A DNA stretch of 64,000 nt from Psychrobacillus sp. FSL K6-2836 (GCF_038003085.1 NZ_JBBOOM010000001.1:2232001-2296000), one strand, 5' to 3'. Numbered from the stretch's first letter, positions 8,309 through 17,625 are shown. Made by a program: numbers and translations. The notes: generated by a model from the sequence alone, not told the origin.

Positions 8309-9085
8309 TTATTTTAAACGCTTCATAAAATTTTGGATATGATCCGTAACATCCTCCGGATTATCTCTGTTCGTTAGATGATGCGCATTAGTAATTGTAT
8401 AAAATTCGGCATCTTTGATATTAGCTGTCAAATATTGCTGTTGTCTTCCGACCATATTGTCCTTTTCACCATGCAAAATCATAGTTGGACATTGAATTTT
8501 ATTTAGATCATTTTTACTTTCCATTCGCAAATTTCCACTCCAATGTCGTAAGAAATTATCTTTTGTCATCTTAGAGAAGGATTCCATAACGAAAGCATGA
8601 TTTTCTGGATTAATCTTTGAGATAACATCGGCGGTCCACTTTGCAGTCATATTAAACGGAAGAAAACGAAGGCTAAACTTGCTAATAGGAGTTGTATATT
8701 TTTCGAACCAGTTAAAACTATTTGTAAACGGAGTACTAATTAAAATAAGACCTTTAACTCTTTCTGGATATCGAATGGCTGTTTGAATTGAAATATGTCC
8801 GCCCATGGATAAGCCACATAAGACTGTTGACTGGATTTCGAGATAATCCAGTAGTGAAATTAAATCTCTCGAGAAATCCTCAGGATCTACCTTGCCAGAG
8901 GGCAAGCTAGAATATCCATGGCCTCGTACATCCCAAACGATGGTTTGATATTCATTTGACAACTCATTTACTTGAGGTTCCCATTGTTTGTGATACATCG
9001 AATGTCCATGAGTGAAAATAATAGGTTCCCCTGATCCGTTAATTTTATAAAAAAGCTTAACGTTATTTACCTCATATACCGGCAT
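8309..9085 (-). CDS. Alpha/beta hydrolase
   Basis: A 258-aa alpha/beta-hydrolase fold protein. It shows HGHSMYHKQW (oxyanion region), the nucleophile elbow CGLSMGGH with Ser near residue 93, the acid in GEKDNMV, and the terminal His in NAHHLTNR. Such enzymes hydrolyse esters, lactones or C-C bonds; the substrate cannot be told. ATG 9085 was preferred to 9094 because the AAAGGA site is 9 nt away from the former and touches the latter. A truncated TetR relic upstream on the same strand may have been its regulator. Confidence 0.85.
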   Translation of the reverse strand: MPVYEVNNVKLFYKINGSGEPIIFTHGHSMYHKQWEPQVNELSNEYQTIVWDVRGHGYSSLPSGKVDPEDFSRDLISLLDYLEIQSTVLCGLSMGGHISIQTAIRYPERVKGLILISTPFTNSFNWFEKYTTPISKFSLRFLPFNMTAKWTADVISKINPENHAFVMESFSKMTKDNFLRHWSGNLRMESKNDLNKIQCPTMILHGEKDNMVGRQQQYLTANIKDAEFYTITNAHHLTNRDNPEDVTDHIQNFMKRLK

Positions 9086-9110
9086 AAGATTCATTCCTTT
9101 CTTTCACATT

Positions 9111-9310
9111 CTCAAGATTGCTTCAATATAATATTGAAGCAATCATCAAGCCATTGCTCCAATGTACGTGTAGAATCATTTAGCCAAATCATGAGTGAAC
9201 CAGCTATAGCGCCTTGTAGAATGCGAGCTGTTGTTTCCACTTGGTCTAGTTCGATATTAAAAAGCTCACCGTCCTCTATAAATATAATGTTACTTTTTTT
9301 TCTAAAGAAG
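9111..9310 (-). pseudogene. C-terminal remnant of a TetR-family regulator
   Basis: The minus strand reads EDGELFNIELDQVETTARIL, continuing QGAIAGSLMIWLNDSTRTLE to a stop at 9111. This is the ligand-domain end of a TetR-type protein. An in-frame stop lies a few codons upstream and no HTH domain is found, so the gene is decayed. It directly precedes the hydrolase gene, as regulators often do. Confidence 0.55.
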
Positions 9311-9492
9311 GTATATTTCGGATGAGTATAGAATTATTGATAGAGAATTAAAAATATTCTTGTTAATTATCTCATTTCAAAGACCTATATGTAACTTAAA
9401 TAAACGGAGTATTAATAAAGTATGTGAAATTTAATGAATAATACAGATGATGAATTACTTTCATCTTGTTTTTGCTGGAGGAGTGAAATCGT

Positions 9493-10611
9493 ATGAGAAG
9501 TATGTTGAAAACGCTTTTTATAATAGAAAGGACAGATAAGAAGAATATTTTTGCTTGTTTAATTGTAGCGCTTAGTATTATTGGGATGGTTGTTTATGCG
9601 AATGCAACAGAATTAGGCAATCCGATTAAAGAAAAATCAATTGAATCGTTACCAGCCAAGGTAGCTATGAATAAATTTCAAATTGTTGATGCTAGTGAAT
9701 ACGGGGATGGTAGTGATATATACAAAAATATCGTGAAACAATATTACACTTATCCAAAACAAGGGATGGCATTAAAAACAGAGCAGCCTGAGTTATTTAT
9801 AGAAACAGCATTAGAGTTAACCGAATTACGCAAACAAGCTTTTGAAATGGATGATTATGATCTGGTAGCCGTAAACTTGCCATCCAAAATACAAAATGAA
9901 ATGGATTCTTACTATTACCAATATTTAAAGGAGAACGATTTGGTATTGTCTTTTGGGTCACTGAGCTTCTATCCATTTCTAGCGTTTTTATTTAGTATAG
10001 TAGGATCAGTTTGGTTTGTTCTTATCTGTATTTACGCATCTAACATTATGATAGATGATTTCCGACATACCTCTCTTATTAAAGGTTATCCTATCGCTTT
10101 TACCAAGTATGTATTAGCGAAATGTATGACTTCAATGGGGATTGTTTTTATTTTTATTATAGAGCTTATTGTATGTAGTTTGCCGCTAATCTATTTTAAA
10201 GGACTGGGACAAGCTTCTTATCCAGTAGCTGTTTTTAATGGGGAAGTAACAATTTATCCAATTTACAAATACATAGCAGTTTCGATTGTATATATGATTT
10301 GCTTGGCAGTTTTTGCAATTTTATTGTCCGTAATTTTAAATGTACTATTAAAAAATGTTTATTTAACTTTATTTGTACAGATCATCCTTGTCGTCATACC
10401 AATTTTATTTCCAGCTCTAATTGAGCTTTTACCATTTAATCCGTTTAACTATGTAAACTTTCCAAGTGTTTTAAATGGAGATACTCTGAATTTAGAAACC
10501 CCGGTCGCGTTGAATAGCAATGCAGGCTTGGTCATTTTATGCATTAGCATAGTATTGCTGATGGCAGTTATTAAATGGTTTTTATCGACAGGTAAGCTTC
10601 AGAAAATATAG
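9493..10611 (+). CDS. ABC-2-type exporter permease, first subunit
   Basis: A 372-aa membrane protein with one hydrophobic segment at about residues 20-36, a roughly 115-residue outside loop and five C-terminal segments. This is the ABC-2 permease layout of exporters for peptides, antibiotics or lipids. GGAGGAG precedes ATG 9493. It is the first of three consecutive genes (permease, permease, ATPase) separated by 13-20 bp. No peptide precursor or modification enzyme is adjacent, so the substrate is open. Confidence 0.75.
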   Translation: MRSMLKTLFIIERTDKKNIFACLIVALSIIGMVVYANATELGNPIKEKSIESLPAKVAMNKFQIVDASEYGDGSDIYKNIVKQYYTYPKQGMALKTEQPELFIETALELTELRKQAFEMDDYDLVAVNLPSKIQNEMDSYYYQYLKENDLVLSFGSLSFYPFLAFLFSIVGSVWFVLICIYASNIMIDDFRHTSLIKGYPIAFTKYVLAKCMTSMGIVFIFIIELIVCSLPLIYFKGLGQASYPVAVFNGEVTIYPIYKYIAVSIVYMICLAVFAILLSVILNVLLKNVYLTLFVQIILVVIPILFPALIELLPFNPFNYVNFPSVLNGDTLNLETPVALNSNAGLVILCISIVLLMAVIKWFLSTGKLQKI

Positions 10612-10624
10612 GGGGGTGTAAGAT

Positions 10625-11815
10625 ATGTGGGCTTATTTTAAATGGGAGTTTAAGCAATTTTTTACGAATAAGAAAAACATAGCTGTTTATGTCATTTTAC
10701 TTTTTTTAGGTTTATATTTTGTATTAAAAGTTGCACCTTCGTATGAACCTATTGAAAAAGTCGATGTAGCTGAGATGGAAGCACGTTTCACGACAAAAGA
10801 TGATTTTATCAAAAGTGTAGAAGGAAAAGATAATATACATCCTTCAGTTGCTTTTGCACTTGCAGTATTCCCTCAGTGGAATGAATATGATAGGGCAAGA
10901 ATTGATGCAATTGGTGAAAAGGATTATCTAAAATATGCAGAAGCAACAGCGGGATGGTACCTGTATTCAGACCAACTAACTGTTAACAGTGACTCTTTCT
11001 TCTATAATCCTCTCTATTACACCTATGGTAATAATTATGCCCATGCTGATGGTCATTATGGTTATGGCTATACGGCTAGTCGATTTACCGGCTATGTAGA
11101 AGGAAGTTCTGAGCTGTCGATGGGGTTGTTTGAAGAAAGAACTGCTCTACAAACGTTACAACGTATGTTAAATGATTATCTACCAATTGTACTGTTTATA
11201 AGTTGTATCTTTTTATCTGTAGATATTGTGTTGAAAGATCGTCGTAACCCTAGTTTATTAAAAGGATTTCCGATTTCTGATTGGAAAAAGCTATTGATGA
11301 AAGGGCTAGTTGCTTTTGTAGGAAGTATTTTGTCATTTGTTCCTCTATACGTAGTTTTTATAGTTATCGGATTACAAAATGGTTTTGGTGATTTTTCACT
11401 CCCGGTGCCTATCTATTCTTACATAGAAGAAACCTTTACCAATATGACTATGAGTACATTTCTATTGAAAAACATATTGTTTATTGGTGTTTGGTTCTTA
11501 TTCTTAATAGCAATCATTTTGTTCCTAAGTATCATTGTAAAGGCTGAGTTTGCTAATTTATTTGTCAGCTTTATCATAATTGCAGCTGAGTGGATTTATT
11601 TTGAACGAGTAATGGGAGCATATTCAGATATTGAGCGCTACCCAACATCATATGTGCAAGTAGGACAAGTCATTTCAGGATATAGAAATTTTGTTTATCA
11701 GTCGCCCGACTTAACTTACCAACACGGGTTATCAATTATAGGATGTTGTACACTCTTCTTGGTGATATTGACGCTGATTGTGAGTAAATTTAAAAGGTTT
11801 AAGTTAATAGCTTAG
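10625..11815 (+). CDS. ABC-2-type exporter permease, second subunit
   Basis: A 396-aa paralogue in layout of the preceding permease: an N-terminal segment near residues 20-35, a large outside loop rich in Tyr/His (YYTYGNNYAHADGHYGYGY), then five or six C-terminal segments. It shares the cytoplasmic motif (D)RRNPSLLKGFPI with the HTSLIKGYPI of its partner, a sign of a heterodimeric permease. AGGGGGG precedes the ATG. Confidence 0.75.
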   Translation: MWAYFKWEFKQFFTNKKNIAVYVILLFLGLYFVLKVAPSYEPIEKVDVAEMEARFTTKDDFIKSVEGKDNIHPSVAFALAVFPQWNEYDRARIDAIGEKDYLKYAEATAGWYLYSDQLTVNSDSFFYNPLYYTYGNNYAHADGHYGYGYTASRFTGYVEGSSELSMGLFEERTALQTLQRMLNDYLPIVLFISCIFLSVDIVLKDRRNPSLLKGFPISDWKKLLMKGLVAFVGSILSFVPLYVVFIVIGLQNGFGDFSLPVPIYSYIEETFTNMTMSTFLLKNILFIGVWFLFLIAIILFLSIIVKAEFANLFVSFIIIAAEWIYFERVMGAYSDIERYPTSYVQVGQVISGYRNFVYQSPDLTYQHGLSIIGCCTLFLVILTLIVSKFKRFKLIA

Positions 11816-11831
11816 GGAAAGGGTGATGGAC

Positions 11832-12740
11832 ATGCTGGAATTAAAACAAATAGGTGTTAAGTTTGGAGATAAATCAGTATTAAAGGATATATCAATTACG
11901 TTTCAATCTGGTGAAATTATTGGTTTAGTAGCGCCAAACGGAACAGGGAAATCGACACTGATGAATGTAATCATGAACTATTTGTCGCCCAATCAAGGTC
12001 AGGTGATTTTAAATAATGAATTACAATATTCAAGTAAAGCAAACGAGGTGAAGATACATCAAGGTGTATCTATGATGCCGGACCAAAGTGATTTATATAA
12101 TCATGTATCTGGAAAGAACCATCTGAAGATCTATCAGGCAATGTGGAATAGTAATCCCAAGTTAATCGACGACACGATTGTACAGCTTGGAATGGATTCA
12201 TATGTGAAGAAAAAAACAGGCACCTATTCTTTAGGAATGCGCCAACGGTTATGCTTTGCTATGCAAATTGTCTCTAACACACAGGTGATGCTGATGGATG
12301 AAGTTATGAATGGCTTAGATCCAACGCATGTAGAGCTAATATCCCAAATACTTTTGCAAAAGAAAGCGGAAGGTAAAACAATTATTATTGCTTCACATTT
12401 ATTAGAAAACCTTGAGCAATATGCGGACCGTATATTTTTTATGAAAAATGGGGAACTAAAGCTAGTAGATGAATTGGTACCTGGCTTTACTGACAATAAG
12501 GTAACAACGGTTCGAGTCTCCAATTTTTCACAAGAGCATCTTGAAGTATTTAAGAAGCAATTTTCAGGACTGCATGTGCAGACATTACCAAGTGGCAAAA
12601 CGCTTATCGATGTAAGTGAGCAGGACACAATGATATTAGGTGATATCACACAGTATTTAATAGGGCAGCAGCTGACCGATTTTAGCTTTGGTAAGTTGAC
12701 ATTGAATGATTTATATTCGATGGAGTACCAACAAAGTTAA
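11832..12740 (+). CDS. ABC transporter ATP-binding protein of the exporter
   Basis: A 302-aa ATPase with Walker A GPNGTGKST-like APNGTGKST near residue 36, signature SLGMRQR, Walker B VMLMDEVMNGLDP and switch His in ASHLLE. The C-terminal 80 residues form the extension seen in ABC-2 exporters. ATG 11832 fits the AAAGGG site with 8-nt spacing better than the upstream GTG/ATG codons, which lie in or next to it. It energises the two preceding permeases. Confidence 0.88.
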   Translation: MLELKQIGVKFGDKSVLKDISITFQSGEIIGLVAPNGTGKSTLMNVIMNYLSPNQGQVILNNELQYSSKANEVKIHQGVSMMPDQSDLYNHVSGKNHLKIYQAMWNSNPKLIDDTIVQLGMDSYVKKKTGTYSLGMRQRLCFAMQIVSNTQVMLMDEVMNGLDPTHVELISQILLQKKAEGKTIIIASHLLENLEQYADRIFFMKNGELKLVDELVPGFTDNKVTTVRVSNFSQEHLEVFKKQFSGLHVQTLPSGKTLIDVSEQDTMILGDITQYLIGQQLTDFSFGKLTLNDLYSMEYQQS

Positions 12741-12792
12741 TTACTTCTAAAAACAGAGCTGGCTTGCGATTCTCGGAATGGACCTTACGAAT

Positions 12793-12955
12793 GTTCCTTT
12801 TTAAAAGATAGAAGGGTGACGGACAGACCAAGTCATAAGATTACCGAGAAAAGAGATGCTAGTCGTGACGTCAGTCATGACCAGCATCTCCCCTAAAAAA
12901 ACGGTTATAATATAGCAACAAGTCAGATCAAAGCCACTTCGAAAAAGATAGAAAT
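12793..12955. repeat. Nested-stem intergenic repeat, copy 1
   Basis: This is the most diverged copy of a three-member family. The inner hairpin is at 12853-12890 (17-bp arms, loop GTCA, one G-U pair and one mismatch). The conserved string AAGTCATAAGATTACCGAG is at 12830-12848. The outer arms around 12820 and 12930 are degenerate. It lies between the exporter operon and metNPQ. Confidence 0.7.
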
Positions 12956-12973
12956 AAGTTTTGAAATTAAAGG

Positions 12974-13001
12974 ACCGGGCATCTTTTTTGCCCGGTTTTT
13001 C
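12974..13001 (+). terminator. Rho-independent terminator
   Basis: ACCGGGC pairs with GCCCGGT followed by a T run. It isolates the exporter operon from metNPQ. Confidence 0.8.
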
Positions 13002-13044
13002 TTATTTGTGATTAGTTCCATACAATCGGAAAAGCATCTGCTAA

Positions 13045-13073
13045 ATGACAGTACAAGTATATTCGGCTATAAT
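13045..13073 (+). promoter_or_regulatory. Sigma-A-type promoter of metNPQ
   Basis: ATGACA (13045-13050), 17-nt spacer, TATAAT (13068-13073), 47 nt before the metN start. The short leader has no S-box consensus (no GATGACGCCCGGCAACC-like block). Confidence 0.65.
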
Positions 13074-13119
13074 TAAAAACATTGTAATCACCCTTCAACT
13101 AATAGAAAGGGGTTTTTTT

Positions 13120-13869
13120 GTGATTAAATTACATAATGTCAGTAAAAGTTTTTCAACATTTCAAGCTATTAAGTCTGTTTCCTTAACGATAGACAAAGGC
13201 GAGATTCACGGAATTATTGGAGCTAGTGGAGCAGGCAAATCCACTTTACTTAGATTAATGAATTTACTGGAAATCCCTGATGAAGGTGAAGTAGAGGTTA
13301 ATGGTCAAAGGTTAACAAATTTGAGCAGCAAAGAACTTCGGCAAGCACGAAAAAAAATAGGGATGATTTTTCAGCATTTTAATCTAGTGGCAAATAAAAA
13401 CGTTTATGAAAATGTTGCCGTTTCCCTGGAGTTGGCCAATGTTCCCAAAAAAGAACAAAAGAGTCGTGTTATGGAGTGTCTTCAATTTGTTGGCTTGGAG
13501 AATTTAATGGAACAATATCCAGCACAGTTAAGTGGTGGACAAAAGCAGCGCGTTGCAATTGCAAGAGCACTAGCGAATAATCCCCAAGTTTTGTTATGCG
13601 ATGAACCCACCTCTTCTCTCGATCCAAATACAACTGCTGAAATACTAGAGGTATTAGAAACTATTAATAAAAATCTAGGTGTTACAATTGTTATTGTCAG
13701 TCATGAGATGGAAGTCATTAAAAGTATATGTAATCGTGTAACTGTTATGGCAGATGGAGAAATATATCAAACAGTATTAATTGATCCAGTCAGGATTCAA
13801 ATTAAAGATAATAGACCTAGCTACTTTGTGGAGCAGTTAACAAAGGATGGGGAGATGGACGATGCCTGA
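13120..13869 (+). CDS. metN: Methionine-type ABC importer, ATP-binding subunit
   Basis: A 249-aa ATPase of the MetN/D-methionine branch: Walker A GASGAGKST, Q-loop FQHFN, signature LSGGQKQR, Walker B LLCDEPTSSLDP, switch His VSHEME. GTG 13120 was chosen (GAAAGGGG 7 nt upstream, and the family N-terminus I-K-L-x-N-V begins here); upstream residues are not conserved in style. The protein is shorter than MetN of Bacillus subtilis (about 340 aa) because the C-terminal NIL/ACT regulatory domain is absent. It overlaps metP by 8 bp. Confidence 0.85.
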   Translation: MIKLHNVSKSFSTFQAIKSVSLTIDKGEIHGIIGASGAGKSTLLRLMNLLEIPDEGEVEVNGQRLTNLSSKELRQARKKIGMIFQHFNLVANKNVYENVAVSLELANVPKKEQKSRVMECLQFVGLENLMEQYPAQLSGGQKQRVAIARALANNPQVLLCDEPTSSLDPNTTAEILEVLETINKNLGVTIVIVSHEMEVIKSICNRVTVMADGEIYQTVLIDPVRIQIKDNRPSYFVEQLTKDGEMDDA

Positions 13870-14524
13870 GATATTAGTTCAATATGAGGCTGAAATTTGG
13901 ATGTCGATTGGTGAAACCTTTATAATGGTTGGTGCATCTATAGTAGCAGCAATTTTATTAGGTCTTCCAGTTGGAACGTTACTTTTCCTTTGTCGAAAGG
14001 GTCAGGTTCTCGAGAATCGTTTAGTTTTTACTGTTTTAAATTTATTGGTAAATATTATCCGTTCTTTTCCATTCTTATTATTAGTTGTTTTTTTAATTCC
14101 TTTTACAAGATTAATCATAGGGACAGCTATAGGTACAGCTGCTGCAGTTGTTCCTTTATCGATAATAGCGATTGCGCATTATTCAAGATTAGTTGAGCAA
14201 TCTTTATTGGACGTACCAAAAGGTGTAATGGAAGCGGCAATATCAATGGGTGCTTCTGTTAAGGAAATTATATTTAAATTTCTTTATGTCGAGACTAGAT
14301 CTGGTCTTGTTCTTGGATTAACGACATCGATTATTAGTTTTATTTCCTATTCGACAATAATGGGAGTAGTTGGAGGTGGAGGTATAGGTGACTTTGCTAT
14401 CCGCTATGGATATCAACAATTTAAAACAGATTTAATGATTTATATGATTATTATTATGATTATATTAGTACAGCTTATTCAATTTGTTGGTACAACTGTA
14501 GCCAGACTGATTGATAAGAGATAG
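13862..14524 (+). CDS. metP: Methionine-type ABC importer, permease
   Basis: A 220-aa MetI-like permease with five membrane segments and the ATPase-contact EAA-like loop MEAAISMGASVKEIIFKFL near residues 122-140. ATG 13862 overlaps the metN stop and has GGGAG 9 nt upstream. It acts with MetN and the MetQ lipoprotein. Confidence 0.88.
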   Translation: MPEILVQYEAEIWMSIGETFIMVGASIVAAILLGLPVGTLLFLCRKGQVLENRLVFTVLNLLVNIIRSFPFLLLVVFLIPFTRLIIGTAIGTAAAVVPLSIIAIAHYSRLVEQSLLDVPKGVMEAAISMGASVKEIIFKFLYVETRSGLVLGLTTSIISFISYSTIMGVVGGGGIGDFAIRYGYQQFKTDLMIYMIIIMIILVQLIQFVGTTVARLIDKR

Positions 14525-14540
14525 ATAATAGGAGGAAAAC

Positions 14541-15368
14541 ATGAAAAAATTACTTTTTTTAATGACAATATTTGTATTAATTTTAGCTGGTTGTAGTCAA
14601 AAAAATGAGGCGAATGATAAAGAAAAAGCACAGGAAAATGATCAGGAGGAAGTGACGTTGAAAGTAGCATCGTTAATTCCACCAATGACAGAGATTCTTG
14701 AACTTATTAAACCAAAATTAGCGGAGGAATCGATTAAACTTGAAATTGTGGTATTAGGAGATAATGTTCAGCCTAACAGTGCTCTAGCAGCAGATGAAGT
14801 AGACGCAAACTTCTTCCAGCATGTGCCTTATATGGAGGAATTCAATAGAAACAACGATGCAGATTTAGTTCCGATTGTACCAATCTATTTTGCGAATTAT
14901 GGTACATATTCTAAAGAATATAATTCGATGGATGAACTACCGGAGGAAGCAGTTATCGCTATTGCGAATGACGTTTCAAATATAGATCGTTCGTTAGCAT
15001 TGTTAGCTCAACATGATGTAATCACTTTAAAAGAGAAAACAGGTCCTTACTACACGAAAGCTGATATTGTAGAAAATCCAAAAAACTATAAGTTTGAAGA
15101 AGTAGATTTGTTAATGCTAGCGAGAATGTACGATGATGCAGATGCAGTAGTAATGACACCTGCTTATGCTGCTCCACTTGGATTAACACCAAAAAGTGAT
15201 GCTCTCCTAACTGAGGGTGATGATAATGACTTTGCCATAACTCTAGTAGCACGCAAAGATAATGAGGATTCAGAGGCAATTAAAAAGCTAGCTGAAGCCA
15301 TGACAAGTACCGAAGTACGCGAGTTTTTAGAAGAAAATTATGATGAAACCGCAATTCCGGCATTCTAA
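14541..15368 (+). CDS. metQ: Methionine-type substrate-binding lipoprotein (NlpA family)
   Basis: A 275-aa lipoprotein. The signal peptide ends in lipobox LAGC (Cys 18). The NlpA/MetQ-family core shows VDANFFQHVPYMEEFN and NYGTYSKEY. It binds methionine or a close relative outside the membrane and hands it to MetNP. AGGAGG precedes the ATG. Since the operon lacks an S-box although two other operons in the window have one, the ligand need not be methionine: related NlpA proteins bind other compounds. Confidence 0.82.
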   Translation: MKKLLFLMTIFVLILAGCSQKNEANDKEKAQENDQEEVTLKVASLIPPMTEILELIKPKLAEESIKLEIVVLGDNVQPNSALAADEVDANFFQHVPYMEEFNRNNDADLVPIVPIYFANYGTYSKEYNSMDELPEEAVIAIANDVSNIDRSLALLAQHDVITLKEKTGPYYTKADIVENPKNYKFEEVDLLMLARMYDDADAVVMTPAYAAPLGLTPKSDALLTEGDDNDFAITLVARKDNEDSEAIKKLAEAMTSTEVREFLEENYDETAIPAF

Positions 15369-15384
15369 TACAATTAGACTATAT

Positions 15385-15488
15385 TAAAGTTAATGGTTGA
15401 TTTTGTATAGAAAAATGAGCTTGGAGAATCATTTCCAAGCTCATTTTTTCCTGTTCTTTTTTACTAAAGCACTAGGTTAGTTTAAGTA
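15385..15488. repeat. Degenerate direct repeat, copy 1, containing the metQ terminator
   Basis: About 100 bp shared with 17247-17360. Both copies show TAAAG..AATGGTTGATTT-like DNA, then AAAAATGAGCTTG...TCCAAGCTC, then TTTTTACTAAAGCAC. The hairpin at 15411-15449, with a following T run, serves as terminator for metQ. Confidence 0.6.
15411..15449 (+). terminator. Rho-independent terminator of metNPQ
   Basis: AATGAGCTTGGA pairs with TCCAAGCTCATT, followed by six T. Confidence 0.8.
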
Positions 15489-15571
15489 CATCCCTTCACA
15501 ACTTACGAATACATTTTCATTATACAGTCTATCTGTAGTATATTTTTAAAAATAGGATTCCCTTATAAATA

Positions 15572-16783
15572 CTACTTCTTATTAGTAAAATAATTTATAT
15601 ATCCATCTGATACTTGATCGGTTGATTCATACACTTTTTCAATTGCTCTAGTTGTTCTCTCAGAAAGTATTTGAAGTTTATGCTCGACTCTACTGTCAAT
15701 ATATGGTTCATTCTTTAATTCTTTTACCATAGTCAAAAATGTATCAAAGCCCTGAGTTTTAATTAAGTAATCGGTAAGCAAAAAACCTAAGTTATAAATT
15801 TCAAACGCATTGTTGTAATCCATTTTGTTCAAGTCATCTATCGAATAAAAGACCAAATCCCTATTTGATAATAACTTATGCTCCCTATACGGTAAATTAT
15901 TTAAGTTAATTATAAGTTTACCTGTTGCATCTTTTTCTACTACATGCTGAAGTAAGGTTGCGAAACCCTCTTGAATGTATAGTGATACGTTATCGTTGGA
16001 AAAATCAAAGAGCATTTGATGAGATAACTCATGCGCAAGTATATTAAGGGTACTTAAGGATGTAGTCGGTTCAGACGGTTCAATCATGAGTTTAAGCGAC
16101 TCACCTGTCTCATTCCAACCAGTTGTTCCAAACGAAGGTATAGTGGCAGAAATTTGTTCCCTAGAATCATAAAGTTTTATTGTTATATCCTTTGGGTCCC
16201 AACCAAATTCATTATTATATAGATGAACAATATCACTCGCCTCTCTTAACACAGTCAAAGCTTGTTCGTCTAAGTCTGAAACATATAAAACAACAATATT
16301 CCCTTCAGATATTGTCTTGAAAGGTACATCATCAATTACCCACTTGTTATTTAATTTAGCAATTGAGTATATAACTTTATTTTGAGTTTCCTTGTCTTGA
16401 TATTTCATGTTTACAATTAACTCCATATCCCCTTTTTCTGAAGACATTAGATTTACTTCTCCAATGTTCACTGAAAAAGTATAGCCTTGCTCCTTTTTAA
16501 AAATCGCGTCTTCCATCCATCTCTTTTGTTCTTTATAAAACAAGGAATTTGCACTGTTTTGAAACTCTAGAAATCCTTCTTCATCATTATTGTCTATAGC
16601 TTCAAGCATTGGGACGAGTTGAGACTTTACTAATTCACTTTCATCGGTCATTATTTCCTGTTTTTCAACAGTTTCGTGTTCATCTATTGATTCGAAATTT
16701 TCTACTTCTATTTTGCCTGAATCTAGAGCACATCCATAAAGAATAATTACAAGGAAACCTATTAACTTTATAAATTTATTCAT
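15572..16783 (-). CDS. Lipoprotein with gluzincin-type metallopeptidase motif
   Basis: A 403-aa secreted lipoprotein. The signal peptide ends LYGC (Cys 18). An NTF2-like or beta-rich region lies at about residues 55-155, and a peptidase MA-like domain follows. The zinc site is HELSH at residues 251-255, with the third ligand Glu in EGFA at about 272. The spacing suits gluzincins. It would be anchored on the outer face of the membrane; the substrate is unknown. It is a single gene and the start ATG has a weak GGGGG site upstream. The N-terminal spacer is highly acidic. Confidence 0.7.
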   Translation of the reverse strand: MNKFIKLIGFLVIILYGCALDSGKIEVENFESIDEHETVEKQEIMTDESELVKSQLVPMLEAIDNNDEEGFLEFQNSANSLFYKEQKRWMEDAIFKKEQGYTFSVNIGEVNLMSSEKGDMELIVNMKYQDKETQNKVIYSIAKLNNKWVIDDVPFKTISEGNIVVLYVSDLDEQALTVLREASDIVHLYNNEFGWDPKDITIKLYDSREQISATIPSFGTTGWNETGESLKLMIEPSEPTTSLSTLNILAHELSHQMLFDFSNDNVSLYIQEGFATLLQHVVEKDATGKLIINLNNLPYREHKLLSNRDLVFYSIDDLNKMDYNNAFEIYNLGFLLTDYLIKTQGFDTFLTMVKELKNEPYIDSRVEHKLQILSERTTRAIEKVYESTDQVSDGYINYFTNKK

Positions 16784-17246
16784 TTCACTACCCCCAGTTT
16801 CAACAAATTTTCTGCTTCTTTTACTTTCAAATTATTATGTTCGCTCGAAAATAAAGAAACAAAGTTATTAGCCTCTTTATAATAATTTCACACTTTGTAA
16901 TTATTTTTACAGTTACAGTGGATGTAGCGATAAACATTATAATAGTATAAGTACCTAATTTCCTATCATATTATTCCCTCCTACATTTGCACTTTTAAGA
17001 CAACTTTATTTTTTCTTTAATAGATTAATATTCTACATATATTTCCAAATACCTTTTTAGTTGAACATGAAAAAGGTGCTGCATTGCAACACACTGGTCC
17101 TCCACTAAAGCACAAACAATTGCTACTGCTCGGAAAATGAAAAGATATCACGTTCTTTCATGGCAGTTTAGTAAAGCACATTAGTTTAAGATTAACTTAT
17201 TCGTTAATACTAAGATAAATGAACTGCCCAATATTTTCTTTGGCTA
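16784..17246. other. AT-rich intergenic DNA with repeat relics
   Basis: No gene seen. Short strings such as CCACTAAAGCACAAAC (17101-17116) and TTTAGTAAAGCACATTAG (17167-17184) recur around here and at 15462 and 17332, as remnants of repeated DNA. Confidence 0.4.
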
Positions 17247-17360
17247 TGTTAAAGGTAAAGGTTGATTTAAATGCACATAAAAATGAGCTTGAGAATGTAT
17301 CTCCAAGCTCGCTGTATTTTGATGTCCGTTTTTTACTAAAGCACACCGTTAATTTAATAA
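17247..17360. repeat. Degenerate direct repeat, copy 2
   Basis: Homologous in order and orientation to 15385-15488: GGTAAAGGTTGATTT, then AAAAATGAGCTTGAGAATG, TCTCCAAGCTCG, TTTTTTACTAAAGCACA. The T run after the hairpin is lost. It is probably a duplicated gene-end fragment or a mobile intergenic repeat. Confidence 0.55.
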
Positions 17361-17597
17361 CAGACAGTAAATATCCTAACTCTATGCCGTCCTTCTTATC
17401 GATTACGATGAACCGTACCATGAATTTGTGAAAATTATATAGTAGCGGCCCACTGGTAATATTCTCACTATTTACTAACTTTTAAATCGCTTACAAATAG
17501 CTTATAATTAACTCGTAATAGAAGATAGATTATTAATAATTGGAATTTATGATATGGTTATAATAGAATGAAAAAAGATGTATTCCTGTAATTTAAC

Positions 17598-17625
17598 TTG
17601 ACATATAGTTATGCCTAAGTAGTGT
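17598..17625 (+). promoter_or_regulatory. Candidate promoter of mqo
   Basis: TTGACA (17598-17603), 16-nt spacer and a weak TAGTGT (17620-17625), 37 nt before the gene. Confidence 0.4.

Noticed and set aside
9134-9325. 63-codon plus-strand frame
   Set aside because: The opposite strand encodes a recognisable TetR C-terminal remnant, so this frame is a shadow.
12793-12955. Possible S-box or T-box leader for metNPQ
   Set aside because: The structured region belongs to the nested-stem repeat and lies before the transcription start; none of the S-box or T-box conserved blocks are present.
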